This document shows, one piece after another, positions 1 through 5,264 of a DNA stretch of 5,974 nucleotides (the first letter of the stretch is position 1; the number at the start of each line of letters is the position of its first letter). The stretch comes from Clostridia bacterium. GTDB lineage: Bacteria > Bacillota_A > Clostridia > Christensenellales > Aristaeellaceae. The notes beneath the pieces are model-generated. The model saw only the letters and a program-made list of their open reading frames with translations. It had not been told where the DNA came from and made no database searches. The position numbers and the translations under genes were made by a program. The stretch is from positions 1 through 5,974 of the forward strand of contig JAFQOY010000224.1 of NCBI GenBank assembly GCA_017412025.1. The letters are read 5' to 3'.

Positions 1-713
1 AGACCGACGCGGCCCACGCCGTTATAATCCTGAGAAGCTGTGATTCCGAAGAGGCGCAGCAGCACATTGAGCACGAGCGCATAAAGAAGAAGCCCCAGAA
101 GAAGCGAAACGCATGCGGTTACGCCCGTGCGGAAAAGCCGCGCAGGAGATTCGCCACGGAGCGTTCTGGCGAACAAAACGAGGATGATGAGCGTGGAGGC
201 GACGGGCAGATAGCTCTGATACAGCCCAAGGGAGAGACAGAAGAAAACAGGACAGAGCAGAAAACCAAAGCGCAGACGGAAAAAAGCATATACGCCCAGA
301 ACGCACAGCGCCATGGCGAGCATATACACGTCCGTCCACGGCAGATAGGTCGCGTTGGAGATATACATCGTTTCACTCGCGGCAAGGATTCCGCAGAGCA
401 GCGCAATATGCGCAGGCCTCCGGATTGCAAGCAGATCGGCGATCAGGCAGGCGGAGACCATCAGAAACGCCGCAGCAAACAGGCCGATGGTCAGCGGCGC
501 GGTGATCGTGCCGCGGATCTGCCAGTATACCGGCTGAAGAAAGCGCCCCAGGGAAATCTGATACGCCTCCTCGCCTGCCTGGGAAAGGAGCATCGCATCG
601 CCTGAAAAGCTCATGGACAGATAGCGGTAGCCGTGCGCAAGGAGAGAAAACGCCAGCGTGAACAGGCATGCAAGGCGCGACGTGCGGGGATGGGGCAAAA
701 GATTCTTGTTCAT
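1..713 (-). CDS. GtrII-family membrane glucosyltransferase, 3' end outside window
   Basis: The ORF reads open from an ATG at 713 to the window edge, giving 237 complete codons of a longer protein. It starts MNKNLLPHPRTSR, followed by a first membrane segment (about residues 12-28). An outside loop follows with SGDAML (37-42) and GRFLQP (56-61), then many hydrophobic segments (about 71-95, 101-117, 124-145, 149-185, 195-220). The conserved-looking loop, GRFL and YLPWTDVYMLA (123-133) match what I know of the GtrII glucosyltransferase family. These polytopic enzymes move glucose from a polyprenyl-phosphate carrier onto a surface polysaccharide on the outer face of the membrane. In a Gram-positive this would mean modification of a wall polymer or glycolipid, which is inference. 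An AAAAGGAAC ribosome site lies about 7 bases before the ATG. It begins 29 bp after the stop of the TSUP gene on the same strand, so co-transcription is likely. The family call is by recognition, not alignment. Confidence 0.72.
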   Translation of the reverse strand, partial: MNKNLLPHPRTSRLACLFTLAFSLLAHGYRYLSMSFSGDAMLLSQAGEEAYQISLGRFLQPVYWQIRGTITAPLTIGLFAAAFLMVSACLIADLLAIRRPAHIALLCGILAASETMYISNATYLPWTDVYMLAMALCVLGVYAFFRLRFGFLLCPVFFCLSLGLYQSYLPVASTLIILVLFARTLRGESPARLFRTGVTACVSLLLGLLLYALVLNVLLRLFGITASQDYNGVGRVG

Positions 714-742
714 AAAAAGCGTTCCTTTTAATGAAGGCGGGA

Positions 743-1516
743 TTACATGACGCCCAGCATCTCAAGCACTGTGCGCACGAAGAAGACGAGCAGCACCAGC
801 AGGATGACAGGCCTTGCGATGGCGGCGCCCTTGCTGGTGAAGCAGCGCGAACCGAGATAATTGCCCAGAATGCTGAACAGACCGGCGGTCAGGCCCAGCG
901 GCAGGAGCACCTGCGCATTGAGCAGATAGACAGCCAGAGAGGAGACGTTGCTGGAGAGGTTGATCACCTTGGTGATGCCGTTGGCGCGGTGCAGCTCCAT
1001 ATGTGCAAAGCGCGTGAGCAGGAGAATGAGGAACGTGCCGGTGCCGGGGCCGTAAAAGCCGTCGTACAGGCCGAGCGCAAAGGCAATGACGCTGGAAAGC
1101 ACGGCGGTGTGCAGGAAGGAAAGCTCCCTGCGGTCCTCGCCGGAAAAGAGATTCTTCCTGCGCATGACGTACAGCGCCGTCAGCGGCAGGATGATGAGCA
1201 TCAGCACGCGGAAGACGCTGTCGCTGATGAGCAGGGCGACGTTTGCGCCCAGCGCCGCGCCTGCCAGGGAAAAGGCGGCGCAGAAAATGGCCAGATGCCA
1301 GTCGATATAGCCGGAGAGCGCGTATTTTGCGGTGGCTACAGCAGTGCCCATGGAAGAGGACATCTTGTTGGTGGCGATGCAGGTATGCACGGGCAGGCCG
1401 CTGATGAGGTACGCGGGCAGGGAAATCAGACCGCCGCCGCCGGCGATGGAATCGATGAATCCGGCGATACCGATCAGCGGACAGACGATGAGAAAATGCA
1501 TGAGGGTGAGCTCCAT
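743..1516 (-). CDS. TSUP (TauE/SafE-type) membrane permease
   Basis: This 257-residue protein is the usual length for the TSUP family (sulfite exporter TauE/SafE), which moves sulfur-containing or organic anions such as sulfite, sulfoacetate or sulfolactate across the cytoplasmic membrane. The family's internal duplication is visible. The first half has GFIDSIAGGGGLISLPA (19-35) and a TNKMSSSMGTA stretch (49-59). The second half has YDGFYGPGTGTFL (151-163) with a matching NGITKVINLSSN (179-190). About eight hydrophobic segments alternate with short loops; the C-terminus is GVM. I chose ATG 1516 and not an in-frame start further upstream because AAAGGAG sits 7 bases before it and the hydrophobic core begins at once. 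A promoter lies at 1616-1645. The GtrII-type gene follows after 29 bp. The substrate cannot be read from sequence; nothing nearby is a sulfur-metabolism gene. Confidence 0.93.
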   Translation of the reverse strand: MELTLMHFLIVCPLIGIAGFIDSIAGGGGLISLPAYLISGLPVHTCIATNKMSSSMGTAVATAKYALSGYIDWHLAIFCAAFSLAGAALGANVALLISDSVFRVLMLIILPLTALYVMRRKNLFSGEDRRELSFLHTAVLSSVIAFALGLYDGFYGPGTGTFLILLLTRFAHMELHRANGITKVINLSSNVSSLAVYLLNAQVLLPLGLTAGLFSILGNYLGSRCFTSKGAAIARPVILLVLLVFFVRTVLEMLGVM

Positions 1517-1615
1517 GGCGATGCTCCTTTCGTATGGCATGCACAATGCCGGAGGGACGCAAAAATGCGAGGCGGCAGGGCGGCAAAATGCTTGCAGTAC
1601 AAACAAATCTTATTC

Positions 1616-1645
1616 ATTGTACAAAGATACGGGAGGGTTTGTCAA
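1616..1645 (-). promoter_or_regulatory. SigmaA promoter for the TSUP-GtrII operon
   Basis: On the minus strand TTGACA (1640-1645) is followed after 18 bases by TACAAT (1616-1621): a perfect -35 and a five-of-six -10. Transcription would start near 1609 and leave a leader of about 93 nt before the TSUP ATG. The palindrome TTGTACAA (1617-1624) overlaps the -10, and an imperfect relative, TTGCAGTACAA, lies at 1592-1602. They could be repressor sites, which is speculative. A five-bp hairpin (GGCAT/ATGCC) sits just upstream of the ribosome site. Confidence 0.75.
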
Positions 1646-1755
1646 GGCGATGAAAAGGATATATACAGCAAAGATGTGCGGATATTGTGACAGAACAGGT
1701 GAAGGACGTCATATTTGGAAGGAGAAAACTTTTTTGAGAAAAATGAAAAAAAGGG

Positions 1756-1784
1756 TTGACACCTGAGGGGCAACCTGATATAAT
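1756..1784 (+). promoter_or_regulatory. Consensus sigmaA promoter of the tRNA operon
   Basis: TTGACA (1756-1761), a 17-base spacer and TATAAT (1779-1784) make a perfect housekeeping promoter. The start site should be near 1791, about 36 nt before the first mature tRNA base. A perfect consensus suits stable-RNA expression. Confidence 0.9.
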
Positions 1785-1826
1785 CTCTTCTTGTCAGGCA
1801 GCGAACGGACACGGACGAAGCCGAAT

Positions 1827-1902
1827 GCCAATGTGGCTCAGTCGGTAGAGCAGCTGATTCGTAATCAGCAGGTCAAGGGTTCGAGTCCCTTCATTGGCTC
1901 CA
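1827..1902 (+). tRNA. tRNA-Thr (anticodon CGT)
   Basis: The 76-nt cloverleaf is complete: acceptor stem GCCAATG (1827-1833) with CATTGGC (1892-1898), discriminator T, and an encoded CCA (1900-1902). The anticodon stem GCTGA/TCAGC closes the loop TTCGTAA with anticodon CGT at 1860-1862, reading the threonine codon ACG. The T-arm has the standard GGTTCGAGTCC. It is first in a two-tRNA transcript, 5 nt before the next tRNA. Confidence 0.96.
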
Positions 1903-1907
1903 TATTT

Positions 1908-1984
1908 CGAGGTGTAGCGCAGTTTGGTAGCGCGTTTGGTTCGGGACCAAAAGGTCGCAGGTTCAAATCCTGTCACCTCGACCA
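1908..1984 (+). tRNA. tRNA-Pro (anticodon CGG)
   Basis: The 77-nt cloverleaf has acceptor stem CGAGGTG (1908-1914) with CACCTCG (1974-1980), discriminator A (1981) and an encoded CCA (1982-1984). The anticodon stem TTTGG/CCAAA holds the loop TTCGGGA; anticodon CGG at 1942-1944 reads CCG. Its last 22 bases (1963-1984) are repeated exactly at 2129-2150, which marks it as a possible integration target. Confidence 0.96.
1963..1984 (+). repeat. 22-bp direct repeat, copy 1 (tRNA-Pro 3' end)
   Basis: This covers the T-loop through the CCA end of tRNA-Pro and is identical to 2129-2150. Half of a T-arm plus the 3' acceptor strand is the usual crossover region for tyrosine integrases that target tRNA genes. 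Confidence 0.9.
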
Positions 1985-1992
1985 CTAAAGAG

Positions 1993-2022
1993 GCTCTTGA
2001 GAAATCAAGAGCTTTTTCTTTT
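1993..2022 (+). terminator. Rho-independent terminator of the tRNA operon
   Basis: GCTCTTGA (1993-2000), a GAAA tetraloop and TCAAGAGC (2005-2012) form a perfect 8-bp hairpin followed by TTTTTCTTTT. It lies 8 nt after the tRNA-Pro CCA end. Confidence 0.95.
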
Positions 2023-2128
2023 GCAAAAGAGCATCAGGGCGAGACTGGATTTGAATAAGCCGTAATGAATGAGGCCACAGTGTGGCCTCAGAACGGCGCT
2101 GACCGAAGGGCCGTCGAGGCCCTGAGAA
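2023..2128. other. Palindrome-rich non-coding spacer between tRNA-Pro and its repeated end
   Basis: No credible gene is present. A 21-nt perfect palindrome with a one-base centre lies at 2070-2090 (arms TGAGGCCACA/TGTGGCCTCA). A second hairpin, AGGGCC-GTCGA-GGCCCT, is at 2107-2123. Neither has a T-run, so neither is a normal terminator. The segment 2113-2119 (GTCGAGG) can instead pair with CCTCGAC at 2142-2148 inside the repeat copy, excluding the second hairpin. It may be the body of a small integrated or dispersed element. Confidence 0.6.
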
Positions 2129-2150
2129 TCAAATCCTGTCACCTCGACCA
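2129..2150 (+). repeat. 22-bp direct repeat, copy 2 (orphan tRNA-Pro 3' end)
   Basis: An exact copy of tRNA-Pro 1963-1984, but without a working tRNA body: the 5' acceptor strand, D-arm and anticodon arm are absent upstream. Five bases CGAGG at 2115-2119 could mimic the start of the 5' acceptor strand, so an internally deleted tRNA-Pro is an alternative to an attachment site. Like copy 1, it is followed directly by a terminator. Confidence 0.88.
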
Positions 2151-2151
2151 T

Positions 2152-2195
2152 AAAAGGATTGAAACTTTGATACAAGGTTTCAGTCCTTTTCTTTA
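2152..2195 (+). terminator. Strong second terminator hairpin, possibly bidirectional
   Basis: Bases 2152-2169 pair with 2173-2190 in an 18-bp stem with two G-U pairs and a three-base loop ATA, followed by CTTTA. It begins 2 nt after the orphan tRNA-Pro end. It has four A's on its left arm, so it could also stop minus-strand transcripts coming from the AraC gene, which ends 197 bp away. Confidence 0.8.
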
Positions 2196-2391
2196 TGTTC
2201 TTGCAGAATCCTAATGTGAAACGGCAAATGCACCCGGGAAAATGAATGATTCTGGCAAGTTTCCTTCGCCGCCATCCCCGGGACGAATTTCCGCTGAAAA
2301 ACTGCATAGATAAAATGTCCCCACTCTCCCCGGTGGATGCTTAACAAATCGATTACTCGGGCTTGCGTTTTGCGAATGCAAGTAACTCCCA

Positions 2392-3279
2392 TCAGCGCGA
2401 ACGGTATTGCTGCGGAGTAACGCCATACAGCTCCCGGAACCTGCGGCAGAAATAGCCTGCGCTGGAAAAACCGGTATCCGCCGCAATGGCGGCGACTGTC
2501 CGCTCGGTGGTGCGCAGCTGCTGCGCGGCGCAGTTCAGCCGATAATTGATCAGATAGGCCACAGGGGATTGGTGGATCCCCTCGTGAAAGATCTGCAGGG
2601 CGCTGCTTTTGCTGATGTAGATGGAATCCGCAATGCGCTGCAGGGTGATCGGCTCGCGGTAATGGTCCTGGATGAATTGCAGCATCATCTGCAGTCTGGC
2701 CTGCTCCCCGGTGCGTCGGCTGCTGCCGGAGGCAGGGGATATTTCCACATGACTCACGATGATCTCCCACATCTCCAGCAGCAGCCGCAGCGTGCGCAGC
2801 TGGCTGACATCGCCTTTTTCGTGATCGGAGAAGATCATCCGCAAGAGCCGCAGCACTTCTCCGTGCCAGGTGATCTGTGGATCGAATAGGCAGTAGGAAA
2901 AGCCGCCCTCCAGCAGCGGCTGGACGTACCTGCGGTAAATGAGGCTGCCCTCCGGCGCAAGAAGTGCAGGCGAAAAAACGATGTTGGGCATCCAGGTGCT
3001 GCGTTCTGACTGGAAGCGATGCACCATGCGCCCGTTAATCAGCATCCCGCAGCCCTCCGGCACGGGCACCTGTTCGCCGCCGATGGACACCAGGGTTTTA
3101 CCGCTGTTCACATAGATCATCTCCAATTCGGGATGCCAGTGCCAGTCGATGCAGTGAAGATCAAATTCCCACACGTTTTCAAGATAATACTGAAAGGGAT
3201 AACCCAAGCTTCCGTGGCTGACTGTCTCGCGGAGCGTTTCATCCGTTGCGATGCGGGGAACGGTGTGTACAGGCTTCAC
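2392..3279 (-). CDS. AraC-family transcriptional regulator
   Basis: This 295-residue protein has the full AraC layout. The N-terminal cupin ligand domain (about 35-95) has HWHPELEMIYV (47-57) and the GCGMLINGRMVHRF strand (76-89). The C-terminal DNA-binding domain (about 195-295) has two helix-turn-helix units, ITLQRIADSIYISKSS (211-226) and TVAAIAADTGFSSAGYFCRR (261-280), ending GVTPQQYRSR. Such proteins bind a small ligand, often a sugar, and activate adjacent genes. The start is GTG at 3279, with GGAG 8 bases upstream; no in-frame ATG lies between it and the promoter. The gene diverges from the MFS transporter and is probably its regulator (inference from layout). No strong terminator directly follows; 2196-2391 holds nothing I can identify. 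Confidence 0.95.
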   Translation of the reverse strand: MKPVHTVPRIATDETLRETVSHGSLGYPFQYYLENVWEFDLHCIDWHWHPELEMIYVNSGKTLVSIGGEQVPVPEGCGMLINGRMVHRFQSERSTWMPNIVFSPALLAPEGSLIYRRYVQPLLEGGFSYCLFDPQITWHGEVLRLLRMIFSDHEKGDVSQLRTLRLLLEMWEIIVSHVEISPASGSSRRTGEQARLQMMLQFIQDHYREPITLQRIADSIYISKSSALQIFHEGIHQSPVAYLINYRLNCAAQQLRTTERTVAAIAADTGFSSAGYFCRRFRELYGVTPQQYRSR

Positions 3280-3305
3280 AGCTTCTTCTCCATTTGCATT
3301 GTTTG

Positions 3306-3318
3306 TGATATTGTATCA
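3306..3318. promoter_or_regulatory. Candidate operator 1, TGATA-TTG-TATCA
   Basis: Perfect 5-bp inverted repeat around a 3-base centre, overlapping the -10 box of the regulator's own promoter. Binding here would repress the regulator. The assignment rests on symmetry and position only. Confidence 0.4.
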
Positions 3319-3339
3319 TATTTCAGGGATTCTTTTCAA
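3310..3339 (-). promoter_or_regulatory. Promoter of the AraC-type regulator gene
   Basis: On the minus strand TTGAAA (3334-3339), 18 bases, then TACAAT (3310-3315): each box matches consensus at five of six. Predicted start near 3303, leaving a leader of about 24 nt before GTG 3279. Its -35 touches the -35 of the opposing MFS promoter, so the two compete for space. Confidence 0.65.
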
Positions 3340-3367
3340 TGACTTCGTCTCTGAATTGGGATATGAT
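3339..3367 (+). promoter_or_regulatory. Promoter of the MFS transporter gene
   Basis: ATGACT (3339-3344), 17 bases, TATGAT (3362-3367). The -35 is weak (four of six), as expected of a promoter needing an activator. Start would be near 3374, with AAGGAG at 3383-3388 as the ribosome site, 9 bases before the ATG. Confidence 0.6.
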
Positions 3368-3372
3368 ATCAT
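3363..3372. promoter_or_regulatory. Candidate operator 2, ATGATATCAT
   Basis: A perfect 10-bp palindrome sharing the TGATA/TATCA arms of the site at 3306-3318, 54 bp away centre to centre, and overlapping the -10 of the MFS promoter. Two related sites at about five helical turns would allow looping, but an AraC activator would be expected upstream of -35, so a separate repressor is also possible. Confidence 0.4.
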
Positions 3373-3397
3373 CAACAAAAACAAGGAGTGACTCCTG

Positions 3398-4594
3398 ATG
3401 CAGAAGAACTACCGCAAGACGCTCATGGCCTGCTATCTGGGCTTTATCACCCAGGCGATCTGCGCAAACTTTGCGCCTTTGCTGTTCCTGACCTTCCACA
3501 AGGACTACCAGATCAGCCTGGGGCATATCGCACTGATCCCCACCGCATTTTTTCTGACGCAGCTGATCGTGGACGCTCTCTGCGCCCGGTATGTAGACAA
3601 GATCGGCTATCGCCGGGCGATTGTCGGGTCGCAGGTCACCTCTGCGCTGGGACTGGCCGGATTGGCTTTTCTGCCGGAGATGCTGGGTGATCCGTTCATC
3701 GGTGTGATCCTGTGCGTCATTCTGTATGCCATTGGCAGCGGCCTGATGGAAGTGCTGGGCAGTCCCATTGTGGAGGCCTGTCCCTTTGATAACAAGGACG
3801 CCGTGATGAGCCTGCTTCATTCCTTCTACTGCTGGGGCTCGGTGGCTGTGGTGCTTTTATCCACGGTGTTTTTTGCCGTGTTCGGCGTGGCGTGCTGGAA
3901 GATCCTTGCCTGCCTCTGGGCCATTGTCCCCCTGTGGAACATTGTCAATTTCCTGCGCTGCCCCATTGAGCATCTGGTGGAGGACGGTCAGGGCATGACC
4001 ATCCGGCAGCTATGCAAAGCGCCGCTGTTCTGGCTGGCCGTGCTGCTGATGGTGTGCTCCGGTGCATCCGAACTGGCAATGGCACAGTGGGCCTCCGCCT
4101 ATGCAGAGGCTGCGCTGGGGCTGAGCAAAACGCTGGGCGATCTGTTGGGGCCCTGCCTGTTCGCCATCACCATGGGTATCAGCCGTGTGCTGTATGGAAA
4201 ATACGGCGAAAAGGTGGAATTGACCAGCTTCATGCTGGGTTCCGGCGCGCTGTGTCTTGTGTGCTATCTGCTGGCCTCCATGACGGCTAATCCCATCTGG
4301 GGACTGGTGGGCTGCATAGCCTGCGGTTTTTCCGTGGGCATCATGTGGCCGGGAACCCTCAGCATCACCTCCGCCCGGATGCCCCTTGGCGGCACGGCCC
4401 TGTTTGCATTGCTGGCCATGGCTGGCGACCTCGGCGGCGCATTCGGCCCCAGCATGGTGGGCTATGCGACCCAGTTGGAGGGCGATGATCTCCGCGCTGG
4501 GCTACAGGTCGGCTGCATTTTCCCCATTGGGCTGATGATTGGCTTGATCATCATGCGCCGCATGACAAAAAAGAATCAGGTGCAGAAGGATTGA
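3398..4594 (+). CDS. MFS transporter, FucP-like sugar permease type
   Basis: This 398-residue polytopic protein has about twelve hydrophobic segments in two halves around a polar middle loop (about 188-206). Motif A is visible between segments 2 and 3, in relaxed form, as DALCARYVDKIGYRR (59-73). Segment 4 has GSGLMEVLGSP (113-123) with a buried Glu118, and the C-terminal half has GFSVGIMWPGTLSI (310-323). Both resemble the fucose/glucose permease branch of the major facilitator superfamily, which imports sugars with protons. The substrate is not determined. ATG 3398 has AAGGAG 9 bases before it. It diverges from an AraC regulator through a shared promoter region. No catabolic enzyme follows: the next 230 bp are non-coding, so the pair stands alone. 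The hairpin after the stop (4609-4642, bulged, no T-run) is a poor terminator. Confidence 0.92.
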   Translation: MQKNYRKTLMACYLGFITQAICANFAPLLFLTFHKDYQISLGHIALIPTAFFLTQLIVDALCARYVDKIGYRRAIVGSQVTSALGLAGLAFLPEMLGDPFIGVILCVILYAIGSGLMEVLGSPIVEACPFDNKDAVMSLLHSFYCWGSVAVVLLSTVFFAVFGVACWKILACLWAIVPLWNIVNFLRCPIEHLVEDGQGMTIRQLCKAPLFWLAVLLMVCSGASELAMAQWASAYAEAALGLSKTLGDLLGPCLFAITMGISRVLYGKYGEKVELTSFMLGSGALCLVCYLLASMTANPIWGLVGCIACGFSVGIMWPGTLSITSARMPLGGTALFALLAMAGDLGGAFGPSMVGYATQLEGDDLRAGLQVGCIFPIGLMIGLIIMRRMTKKNQVQKD

Positions 4595-4787
4595 CAACTT
4601 TATTTATGGACATCGGCTGTTTTTTATCTGCAAACAAAAGCAGCCCCACATCCAGCACATCATGATATGTTCCCCATAGAGTAGACACTCGAAATAACTC
4701 AAAAGAATTTCTTAGTCGATTATGGCTTAACCATCATCAAAGTAGTATACGCTTTAACACACTGATAATTACTATACATAGGAAATC
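4595..4787. other. Gene-free AT-rich spacer
   Basis: All frames carry several stops and no reading looks like protein. I see a bulged GGCTG/CAGCC hairpin at about 4613-4643 that might end the MFS transcript, and nothing else I can support. The base composition is clearly lower in GC than in the neighbouring genes, which fits decayed or imported DNA. Confidence 0.5.
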
Positions 4788-4814
4788 GGCCATGTCGCTT
4801 GGTGCGGCATGGCC
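4788..4814 (-). terminator. Hairpin at the end of the minus-strand gene fragment
   Basis: Arms 4788-4798 and 4804-4814 (GGCCATG plus TCGC paired to GCGGCATGGCC, with one G-U pair) form an 11-bp stem with loop TTGGT. It begins 10 nt beyond the TAA of the minus-strand fragment. The following run is only GATTTCC, so it is a hairpin with a weak U-tract; on the plus strand TTGTTT follows. Confidence 0.55.
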
Positions 4815-4824
4815 TTGTTTGACT

Positions 4825-5013
4825 TTAGAAAACAATGATATCTTTTCCGTCCTTCTGTACAACCATTTTCTTTTGCCCGTTGTATTCTCTTTCGGTATAT
4901 GGCTCGCGATAAGCAATCCATTCTCCTTTGACAACGTTGTAAACATAGATGTAGTCAATTCCACCGCCGGGAATATGCTCATCGAAGAAAATGCAGCCAT
5001 ACGCCTTTGGCGC
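4825..5013 (-). pseudogene. 5'-truncated tail of an unidentified gene
   Basis: About 62 codons read open to a TAA at 4825-4827, with no in-frame ATG, GTG or TTG start. The readable part has YGCIFFDEHIPGGGIDYIYV and later NVVKGEWIAYREPYTEREYN, and ends KDGKDIIVF. It is a mixed hydrophilic sequence with many aromatic residues that looks like genuine protein, and a hairpin follows the stop. The frame stays open further right, but there it is antisense to the DUF5714 coding sequence and becomes Cys/Pro/Ser-rich, so I place the break near 5000-5018. I do not recognise the family. The opposite strand also has an open frame (4792-5031), which I take to be a shadow. Confidence 0.5.
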
Positions 5014-5264
5014 TGCAGCCGTGGGGGCTGAGCAACCGCATGACGGCGAGAGCGCTTGACAGCATTGGCAGCCACGGCGGCCCGCGCTGCTGTAAGCGGG
5101 ATTCCTATCTGGCGATTCTTGCTGCCGTGGATTTTGCCGCCGAACATCTGAACATACAGATGAAAAAAAGCCGGCCCGTATGTACCAGAAGCCATCTGAA
5201 CGCGCAGTGCAGGAGAGAGCAGTGCCCGTTTTTTAAAGGATTGAAACCGGAGGAACTCATATGA
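5007..5264 (+). pseudogene. C-terminal fragment of a DUF5714 protein
   Basis: The frame gives PWGLSNRMTARALDSIG, then GGPRCCKRDSYLAILAAVDF, and ends QCRREQCPFFKGLKPEELI. This matches my memory of the C-terminus of DUF5714 proteins: NR-T-RAL, GGPRCCKRD, and a final Cys...CP-F. These are Cys-rich proteins of anaerobes and archaea, of unknown function and usually well over 150 residues. The N-terminal zinc-ribbon-like and glycine/alanine-rich parts are missing. Family similarity starts at about 5018, and upstream of it the DNA belongs to another gene. Only a TTG at 5007 or an internal ATG at 5040 could start it, neither with a good ribosome site. Its TGA (5262-5264) overlaps the arsC ATG as ATGA, so the intact ancestor was translationally coupled to arsC. 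A small expressed protein is not excluded. Confidence 0.68.

Noticed and set aside
731..1690. Long plus-strand open frame (319 codons) opposite the TSUP gene
   Set aside because: The translation is rich in His, Gln, Asp and Gly with no fold-like pattern, and it is the antisense of a clear TSUP gene with its own ribosome site and promoter.
1650..1766. Possible 38-residue peptide MKRIYTAKMCGYCD... upstream of the tRNA promoter
   Set aside because: It has a tempting CGYC, but no proper ribosome site, and it runs over the -35 box of the tRNA promoter. I read it as chance.
1791..1988. Open frames on both strands across the tRNA genes
   Set aside because: They are the well-known spurious translations of tRNA genes; both tRNAs fold fully.
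2180..2770. Minus-strand open frame overlapping the end of the AraC gene
   Set aside because: It is a frame-shifted shadow of the AraC coding sequence that happens to run on into the spacer at 2196-2391; no start signal or recognisable domain.
3276..3299. Seven-codon mini-ORF (MQMEKKL) whose TGA overlaps the AraC GTG start as GTGA
   Set aside because: It resembles a coupling leader peptide but has no ribosome site and begins only about 4 nt after the predicted transcript start. The GGAG before GTG suffices to start the regulator.
3323..3820. Minus-strand frame of 165 codons opposite the MFS gene
   Set aside because: Gln/His/Asp-rich antisense of a clear membrane protein; no independent evidence.
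4595..4790. Remnant of an insertion sequence in the AT-rich spacer
   Set aside because: No terminal inverted repeats, target duplication or transposase-like frame could be found, so mobile origin is unsupported.
5056..5061. TTGACA inside the DUF5714 fragment as a new arsC promoter
   Set aside because: No acceptable -10 box lies 16-18 bases downstream, where the DNA is very GC-rich. The hexamer is probably coding coincidence.
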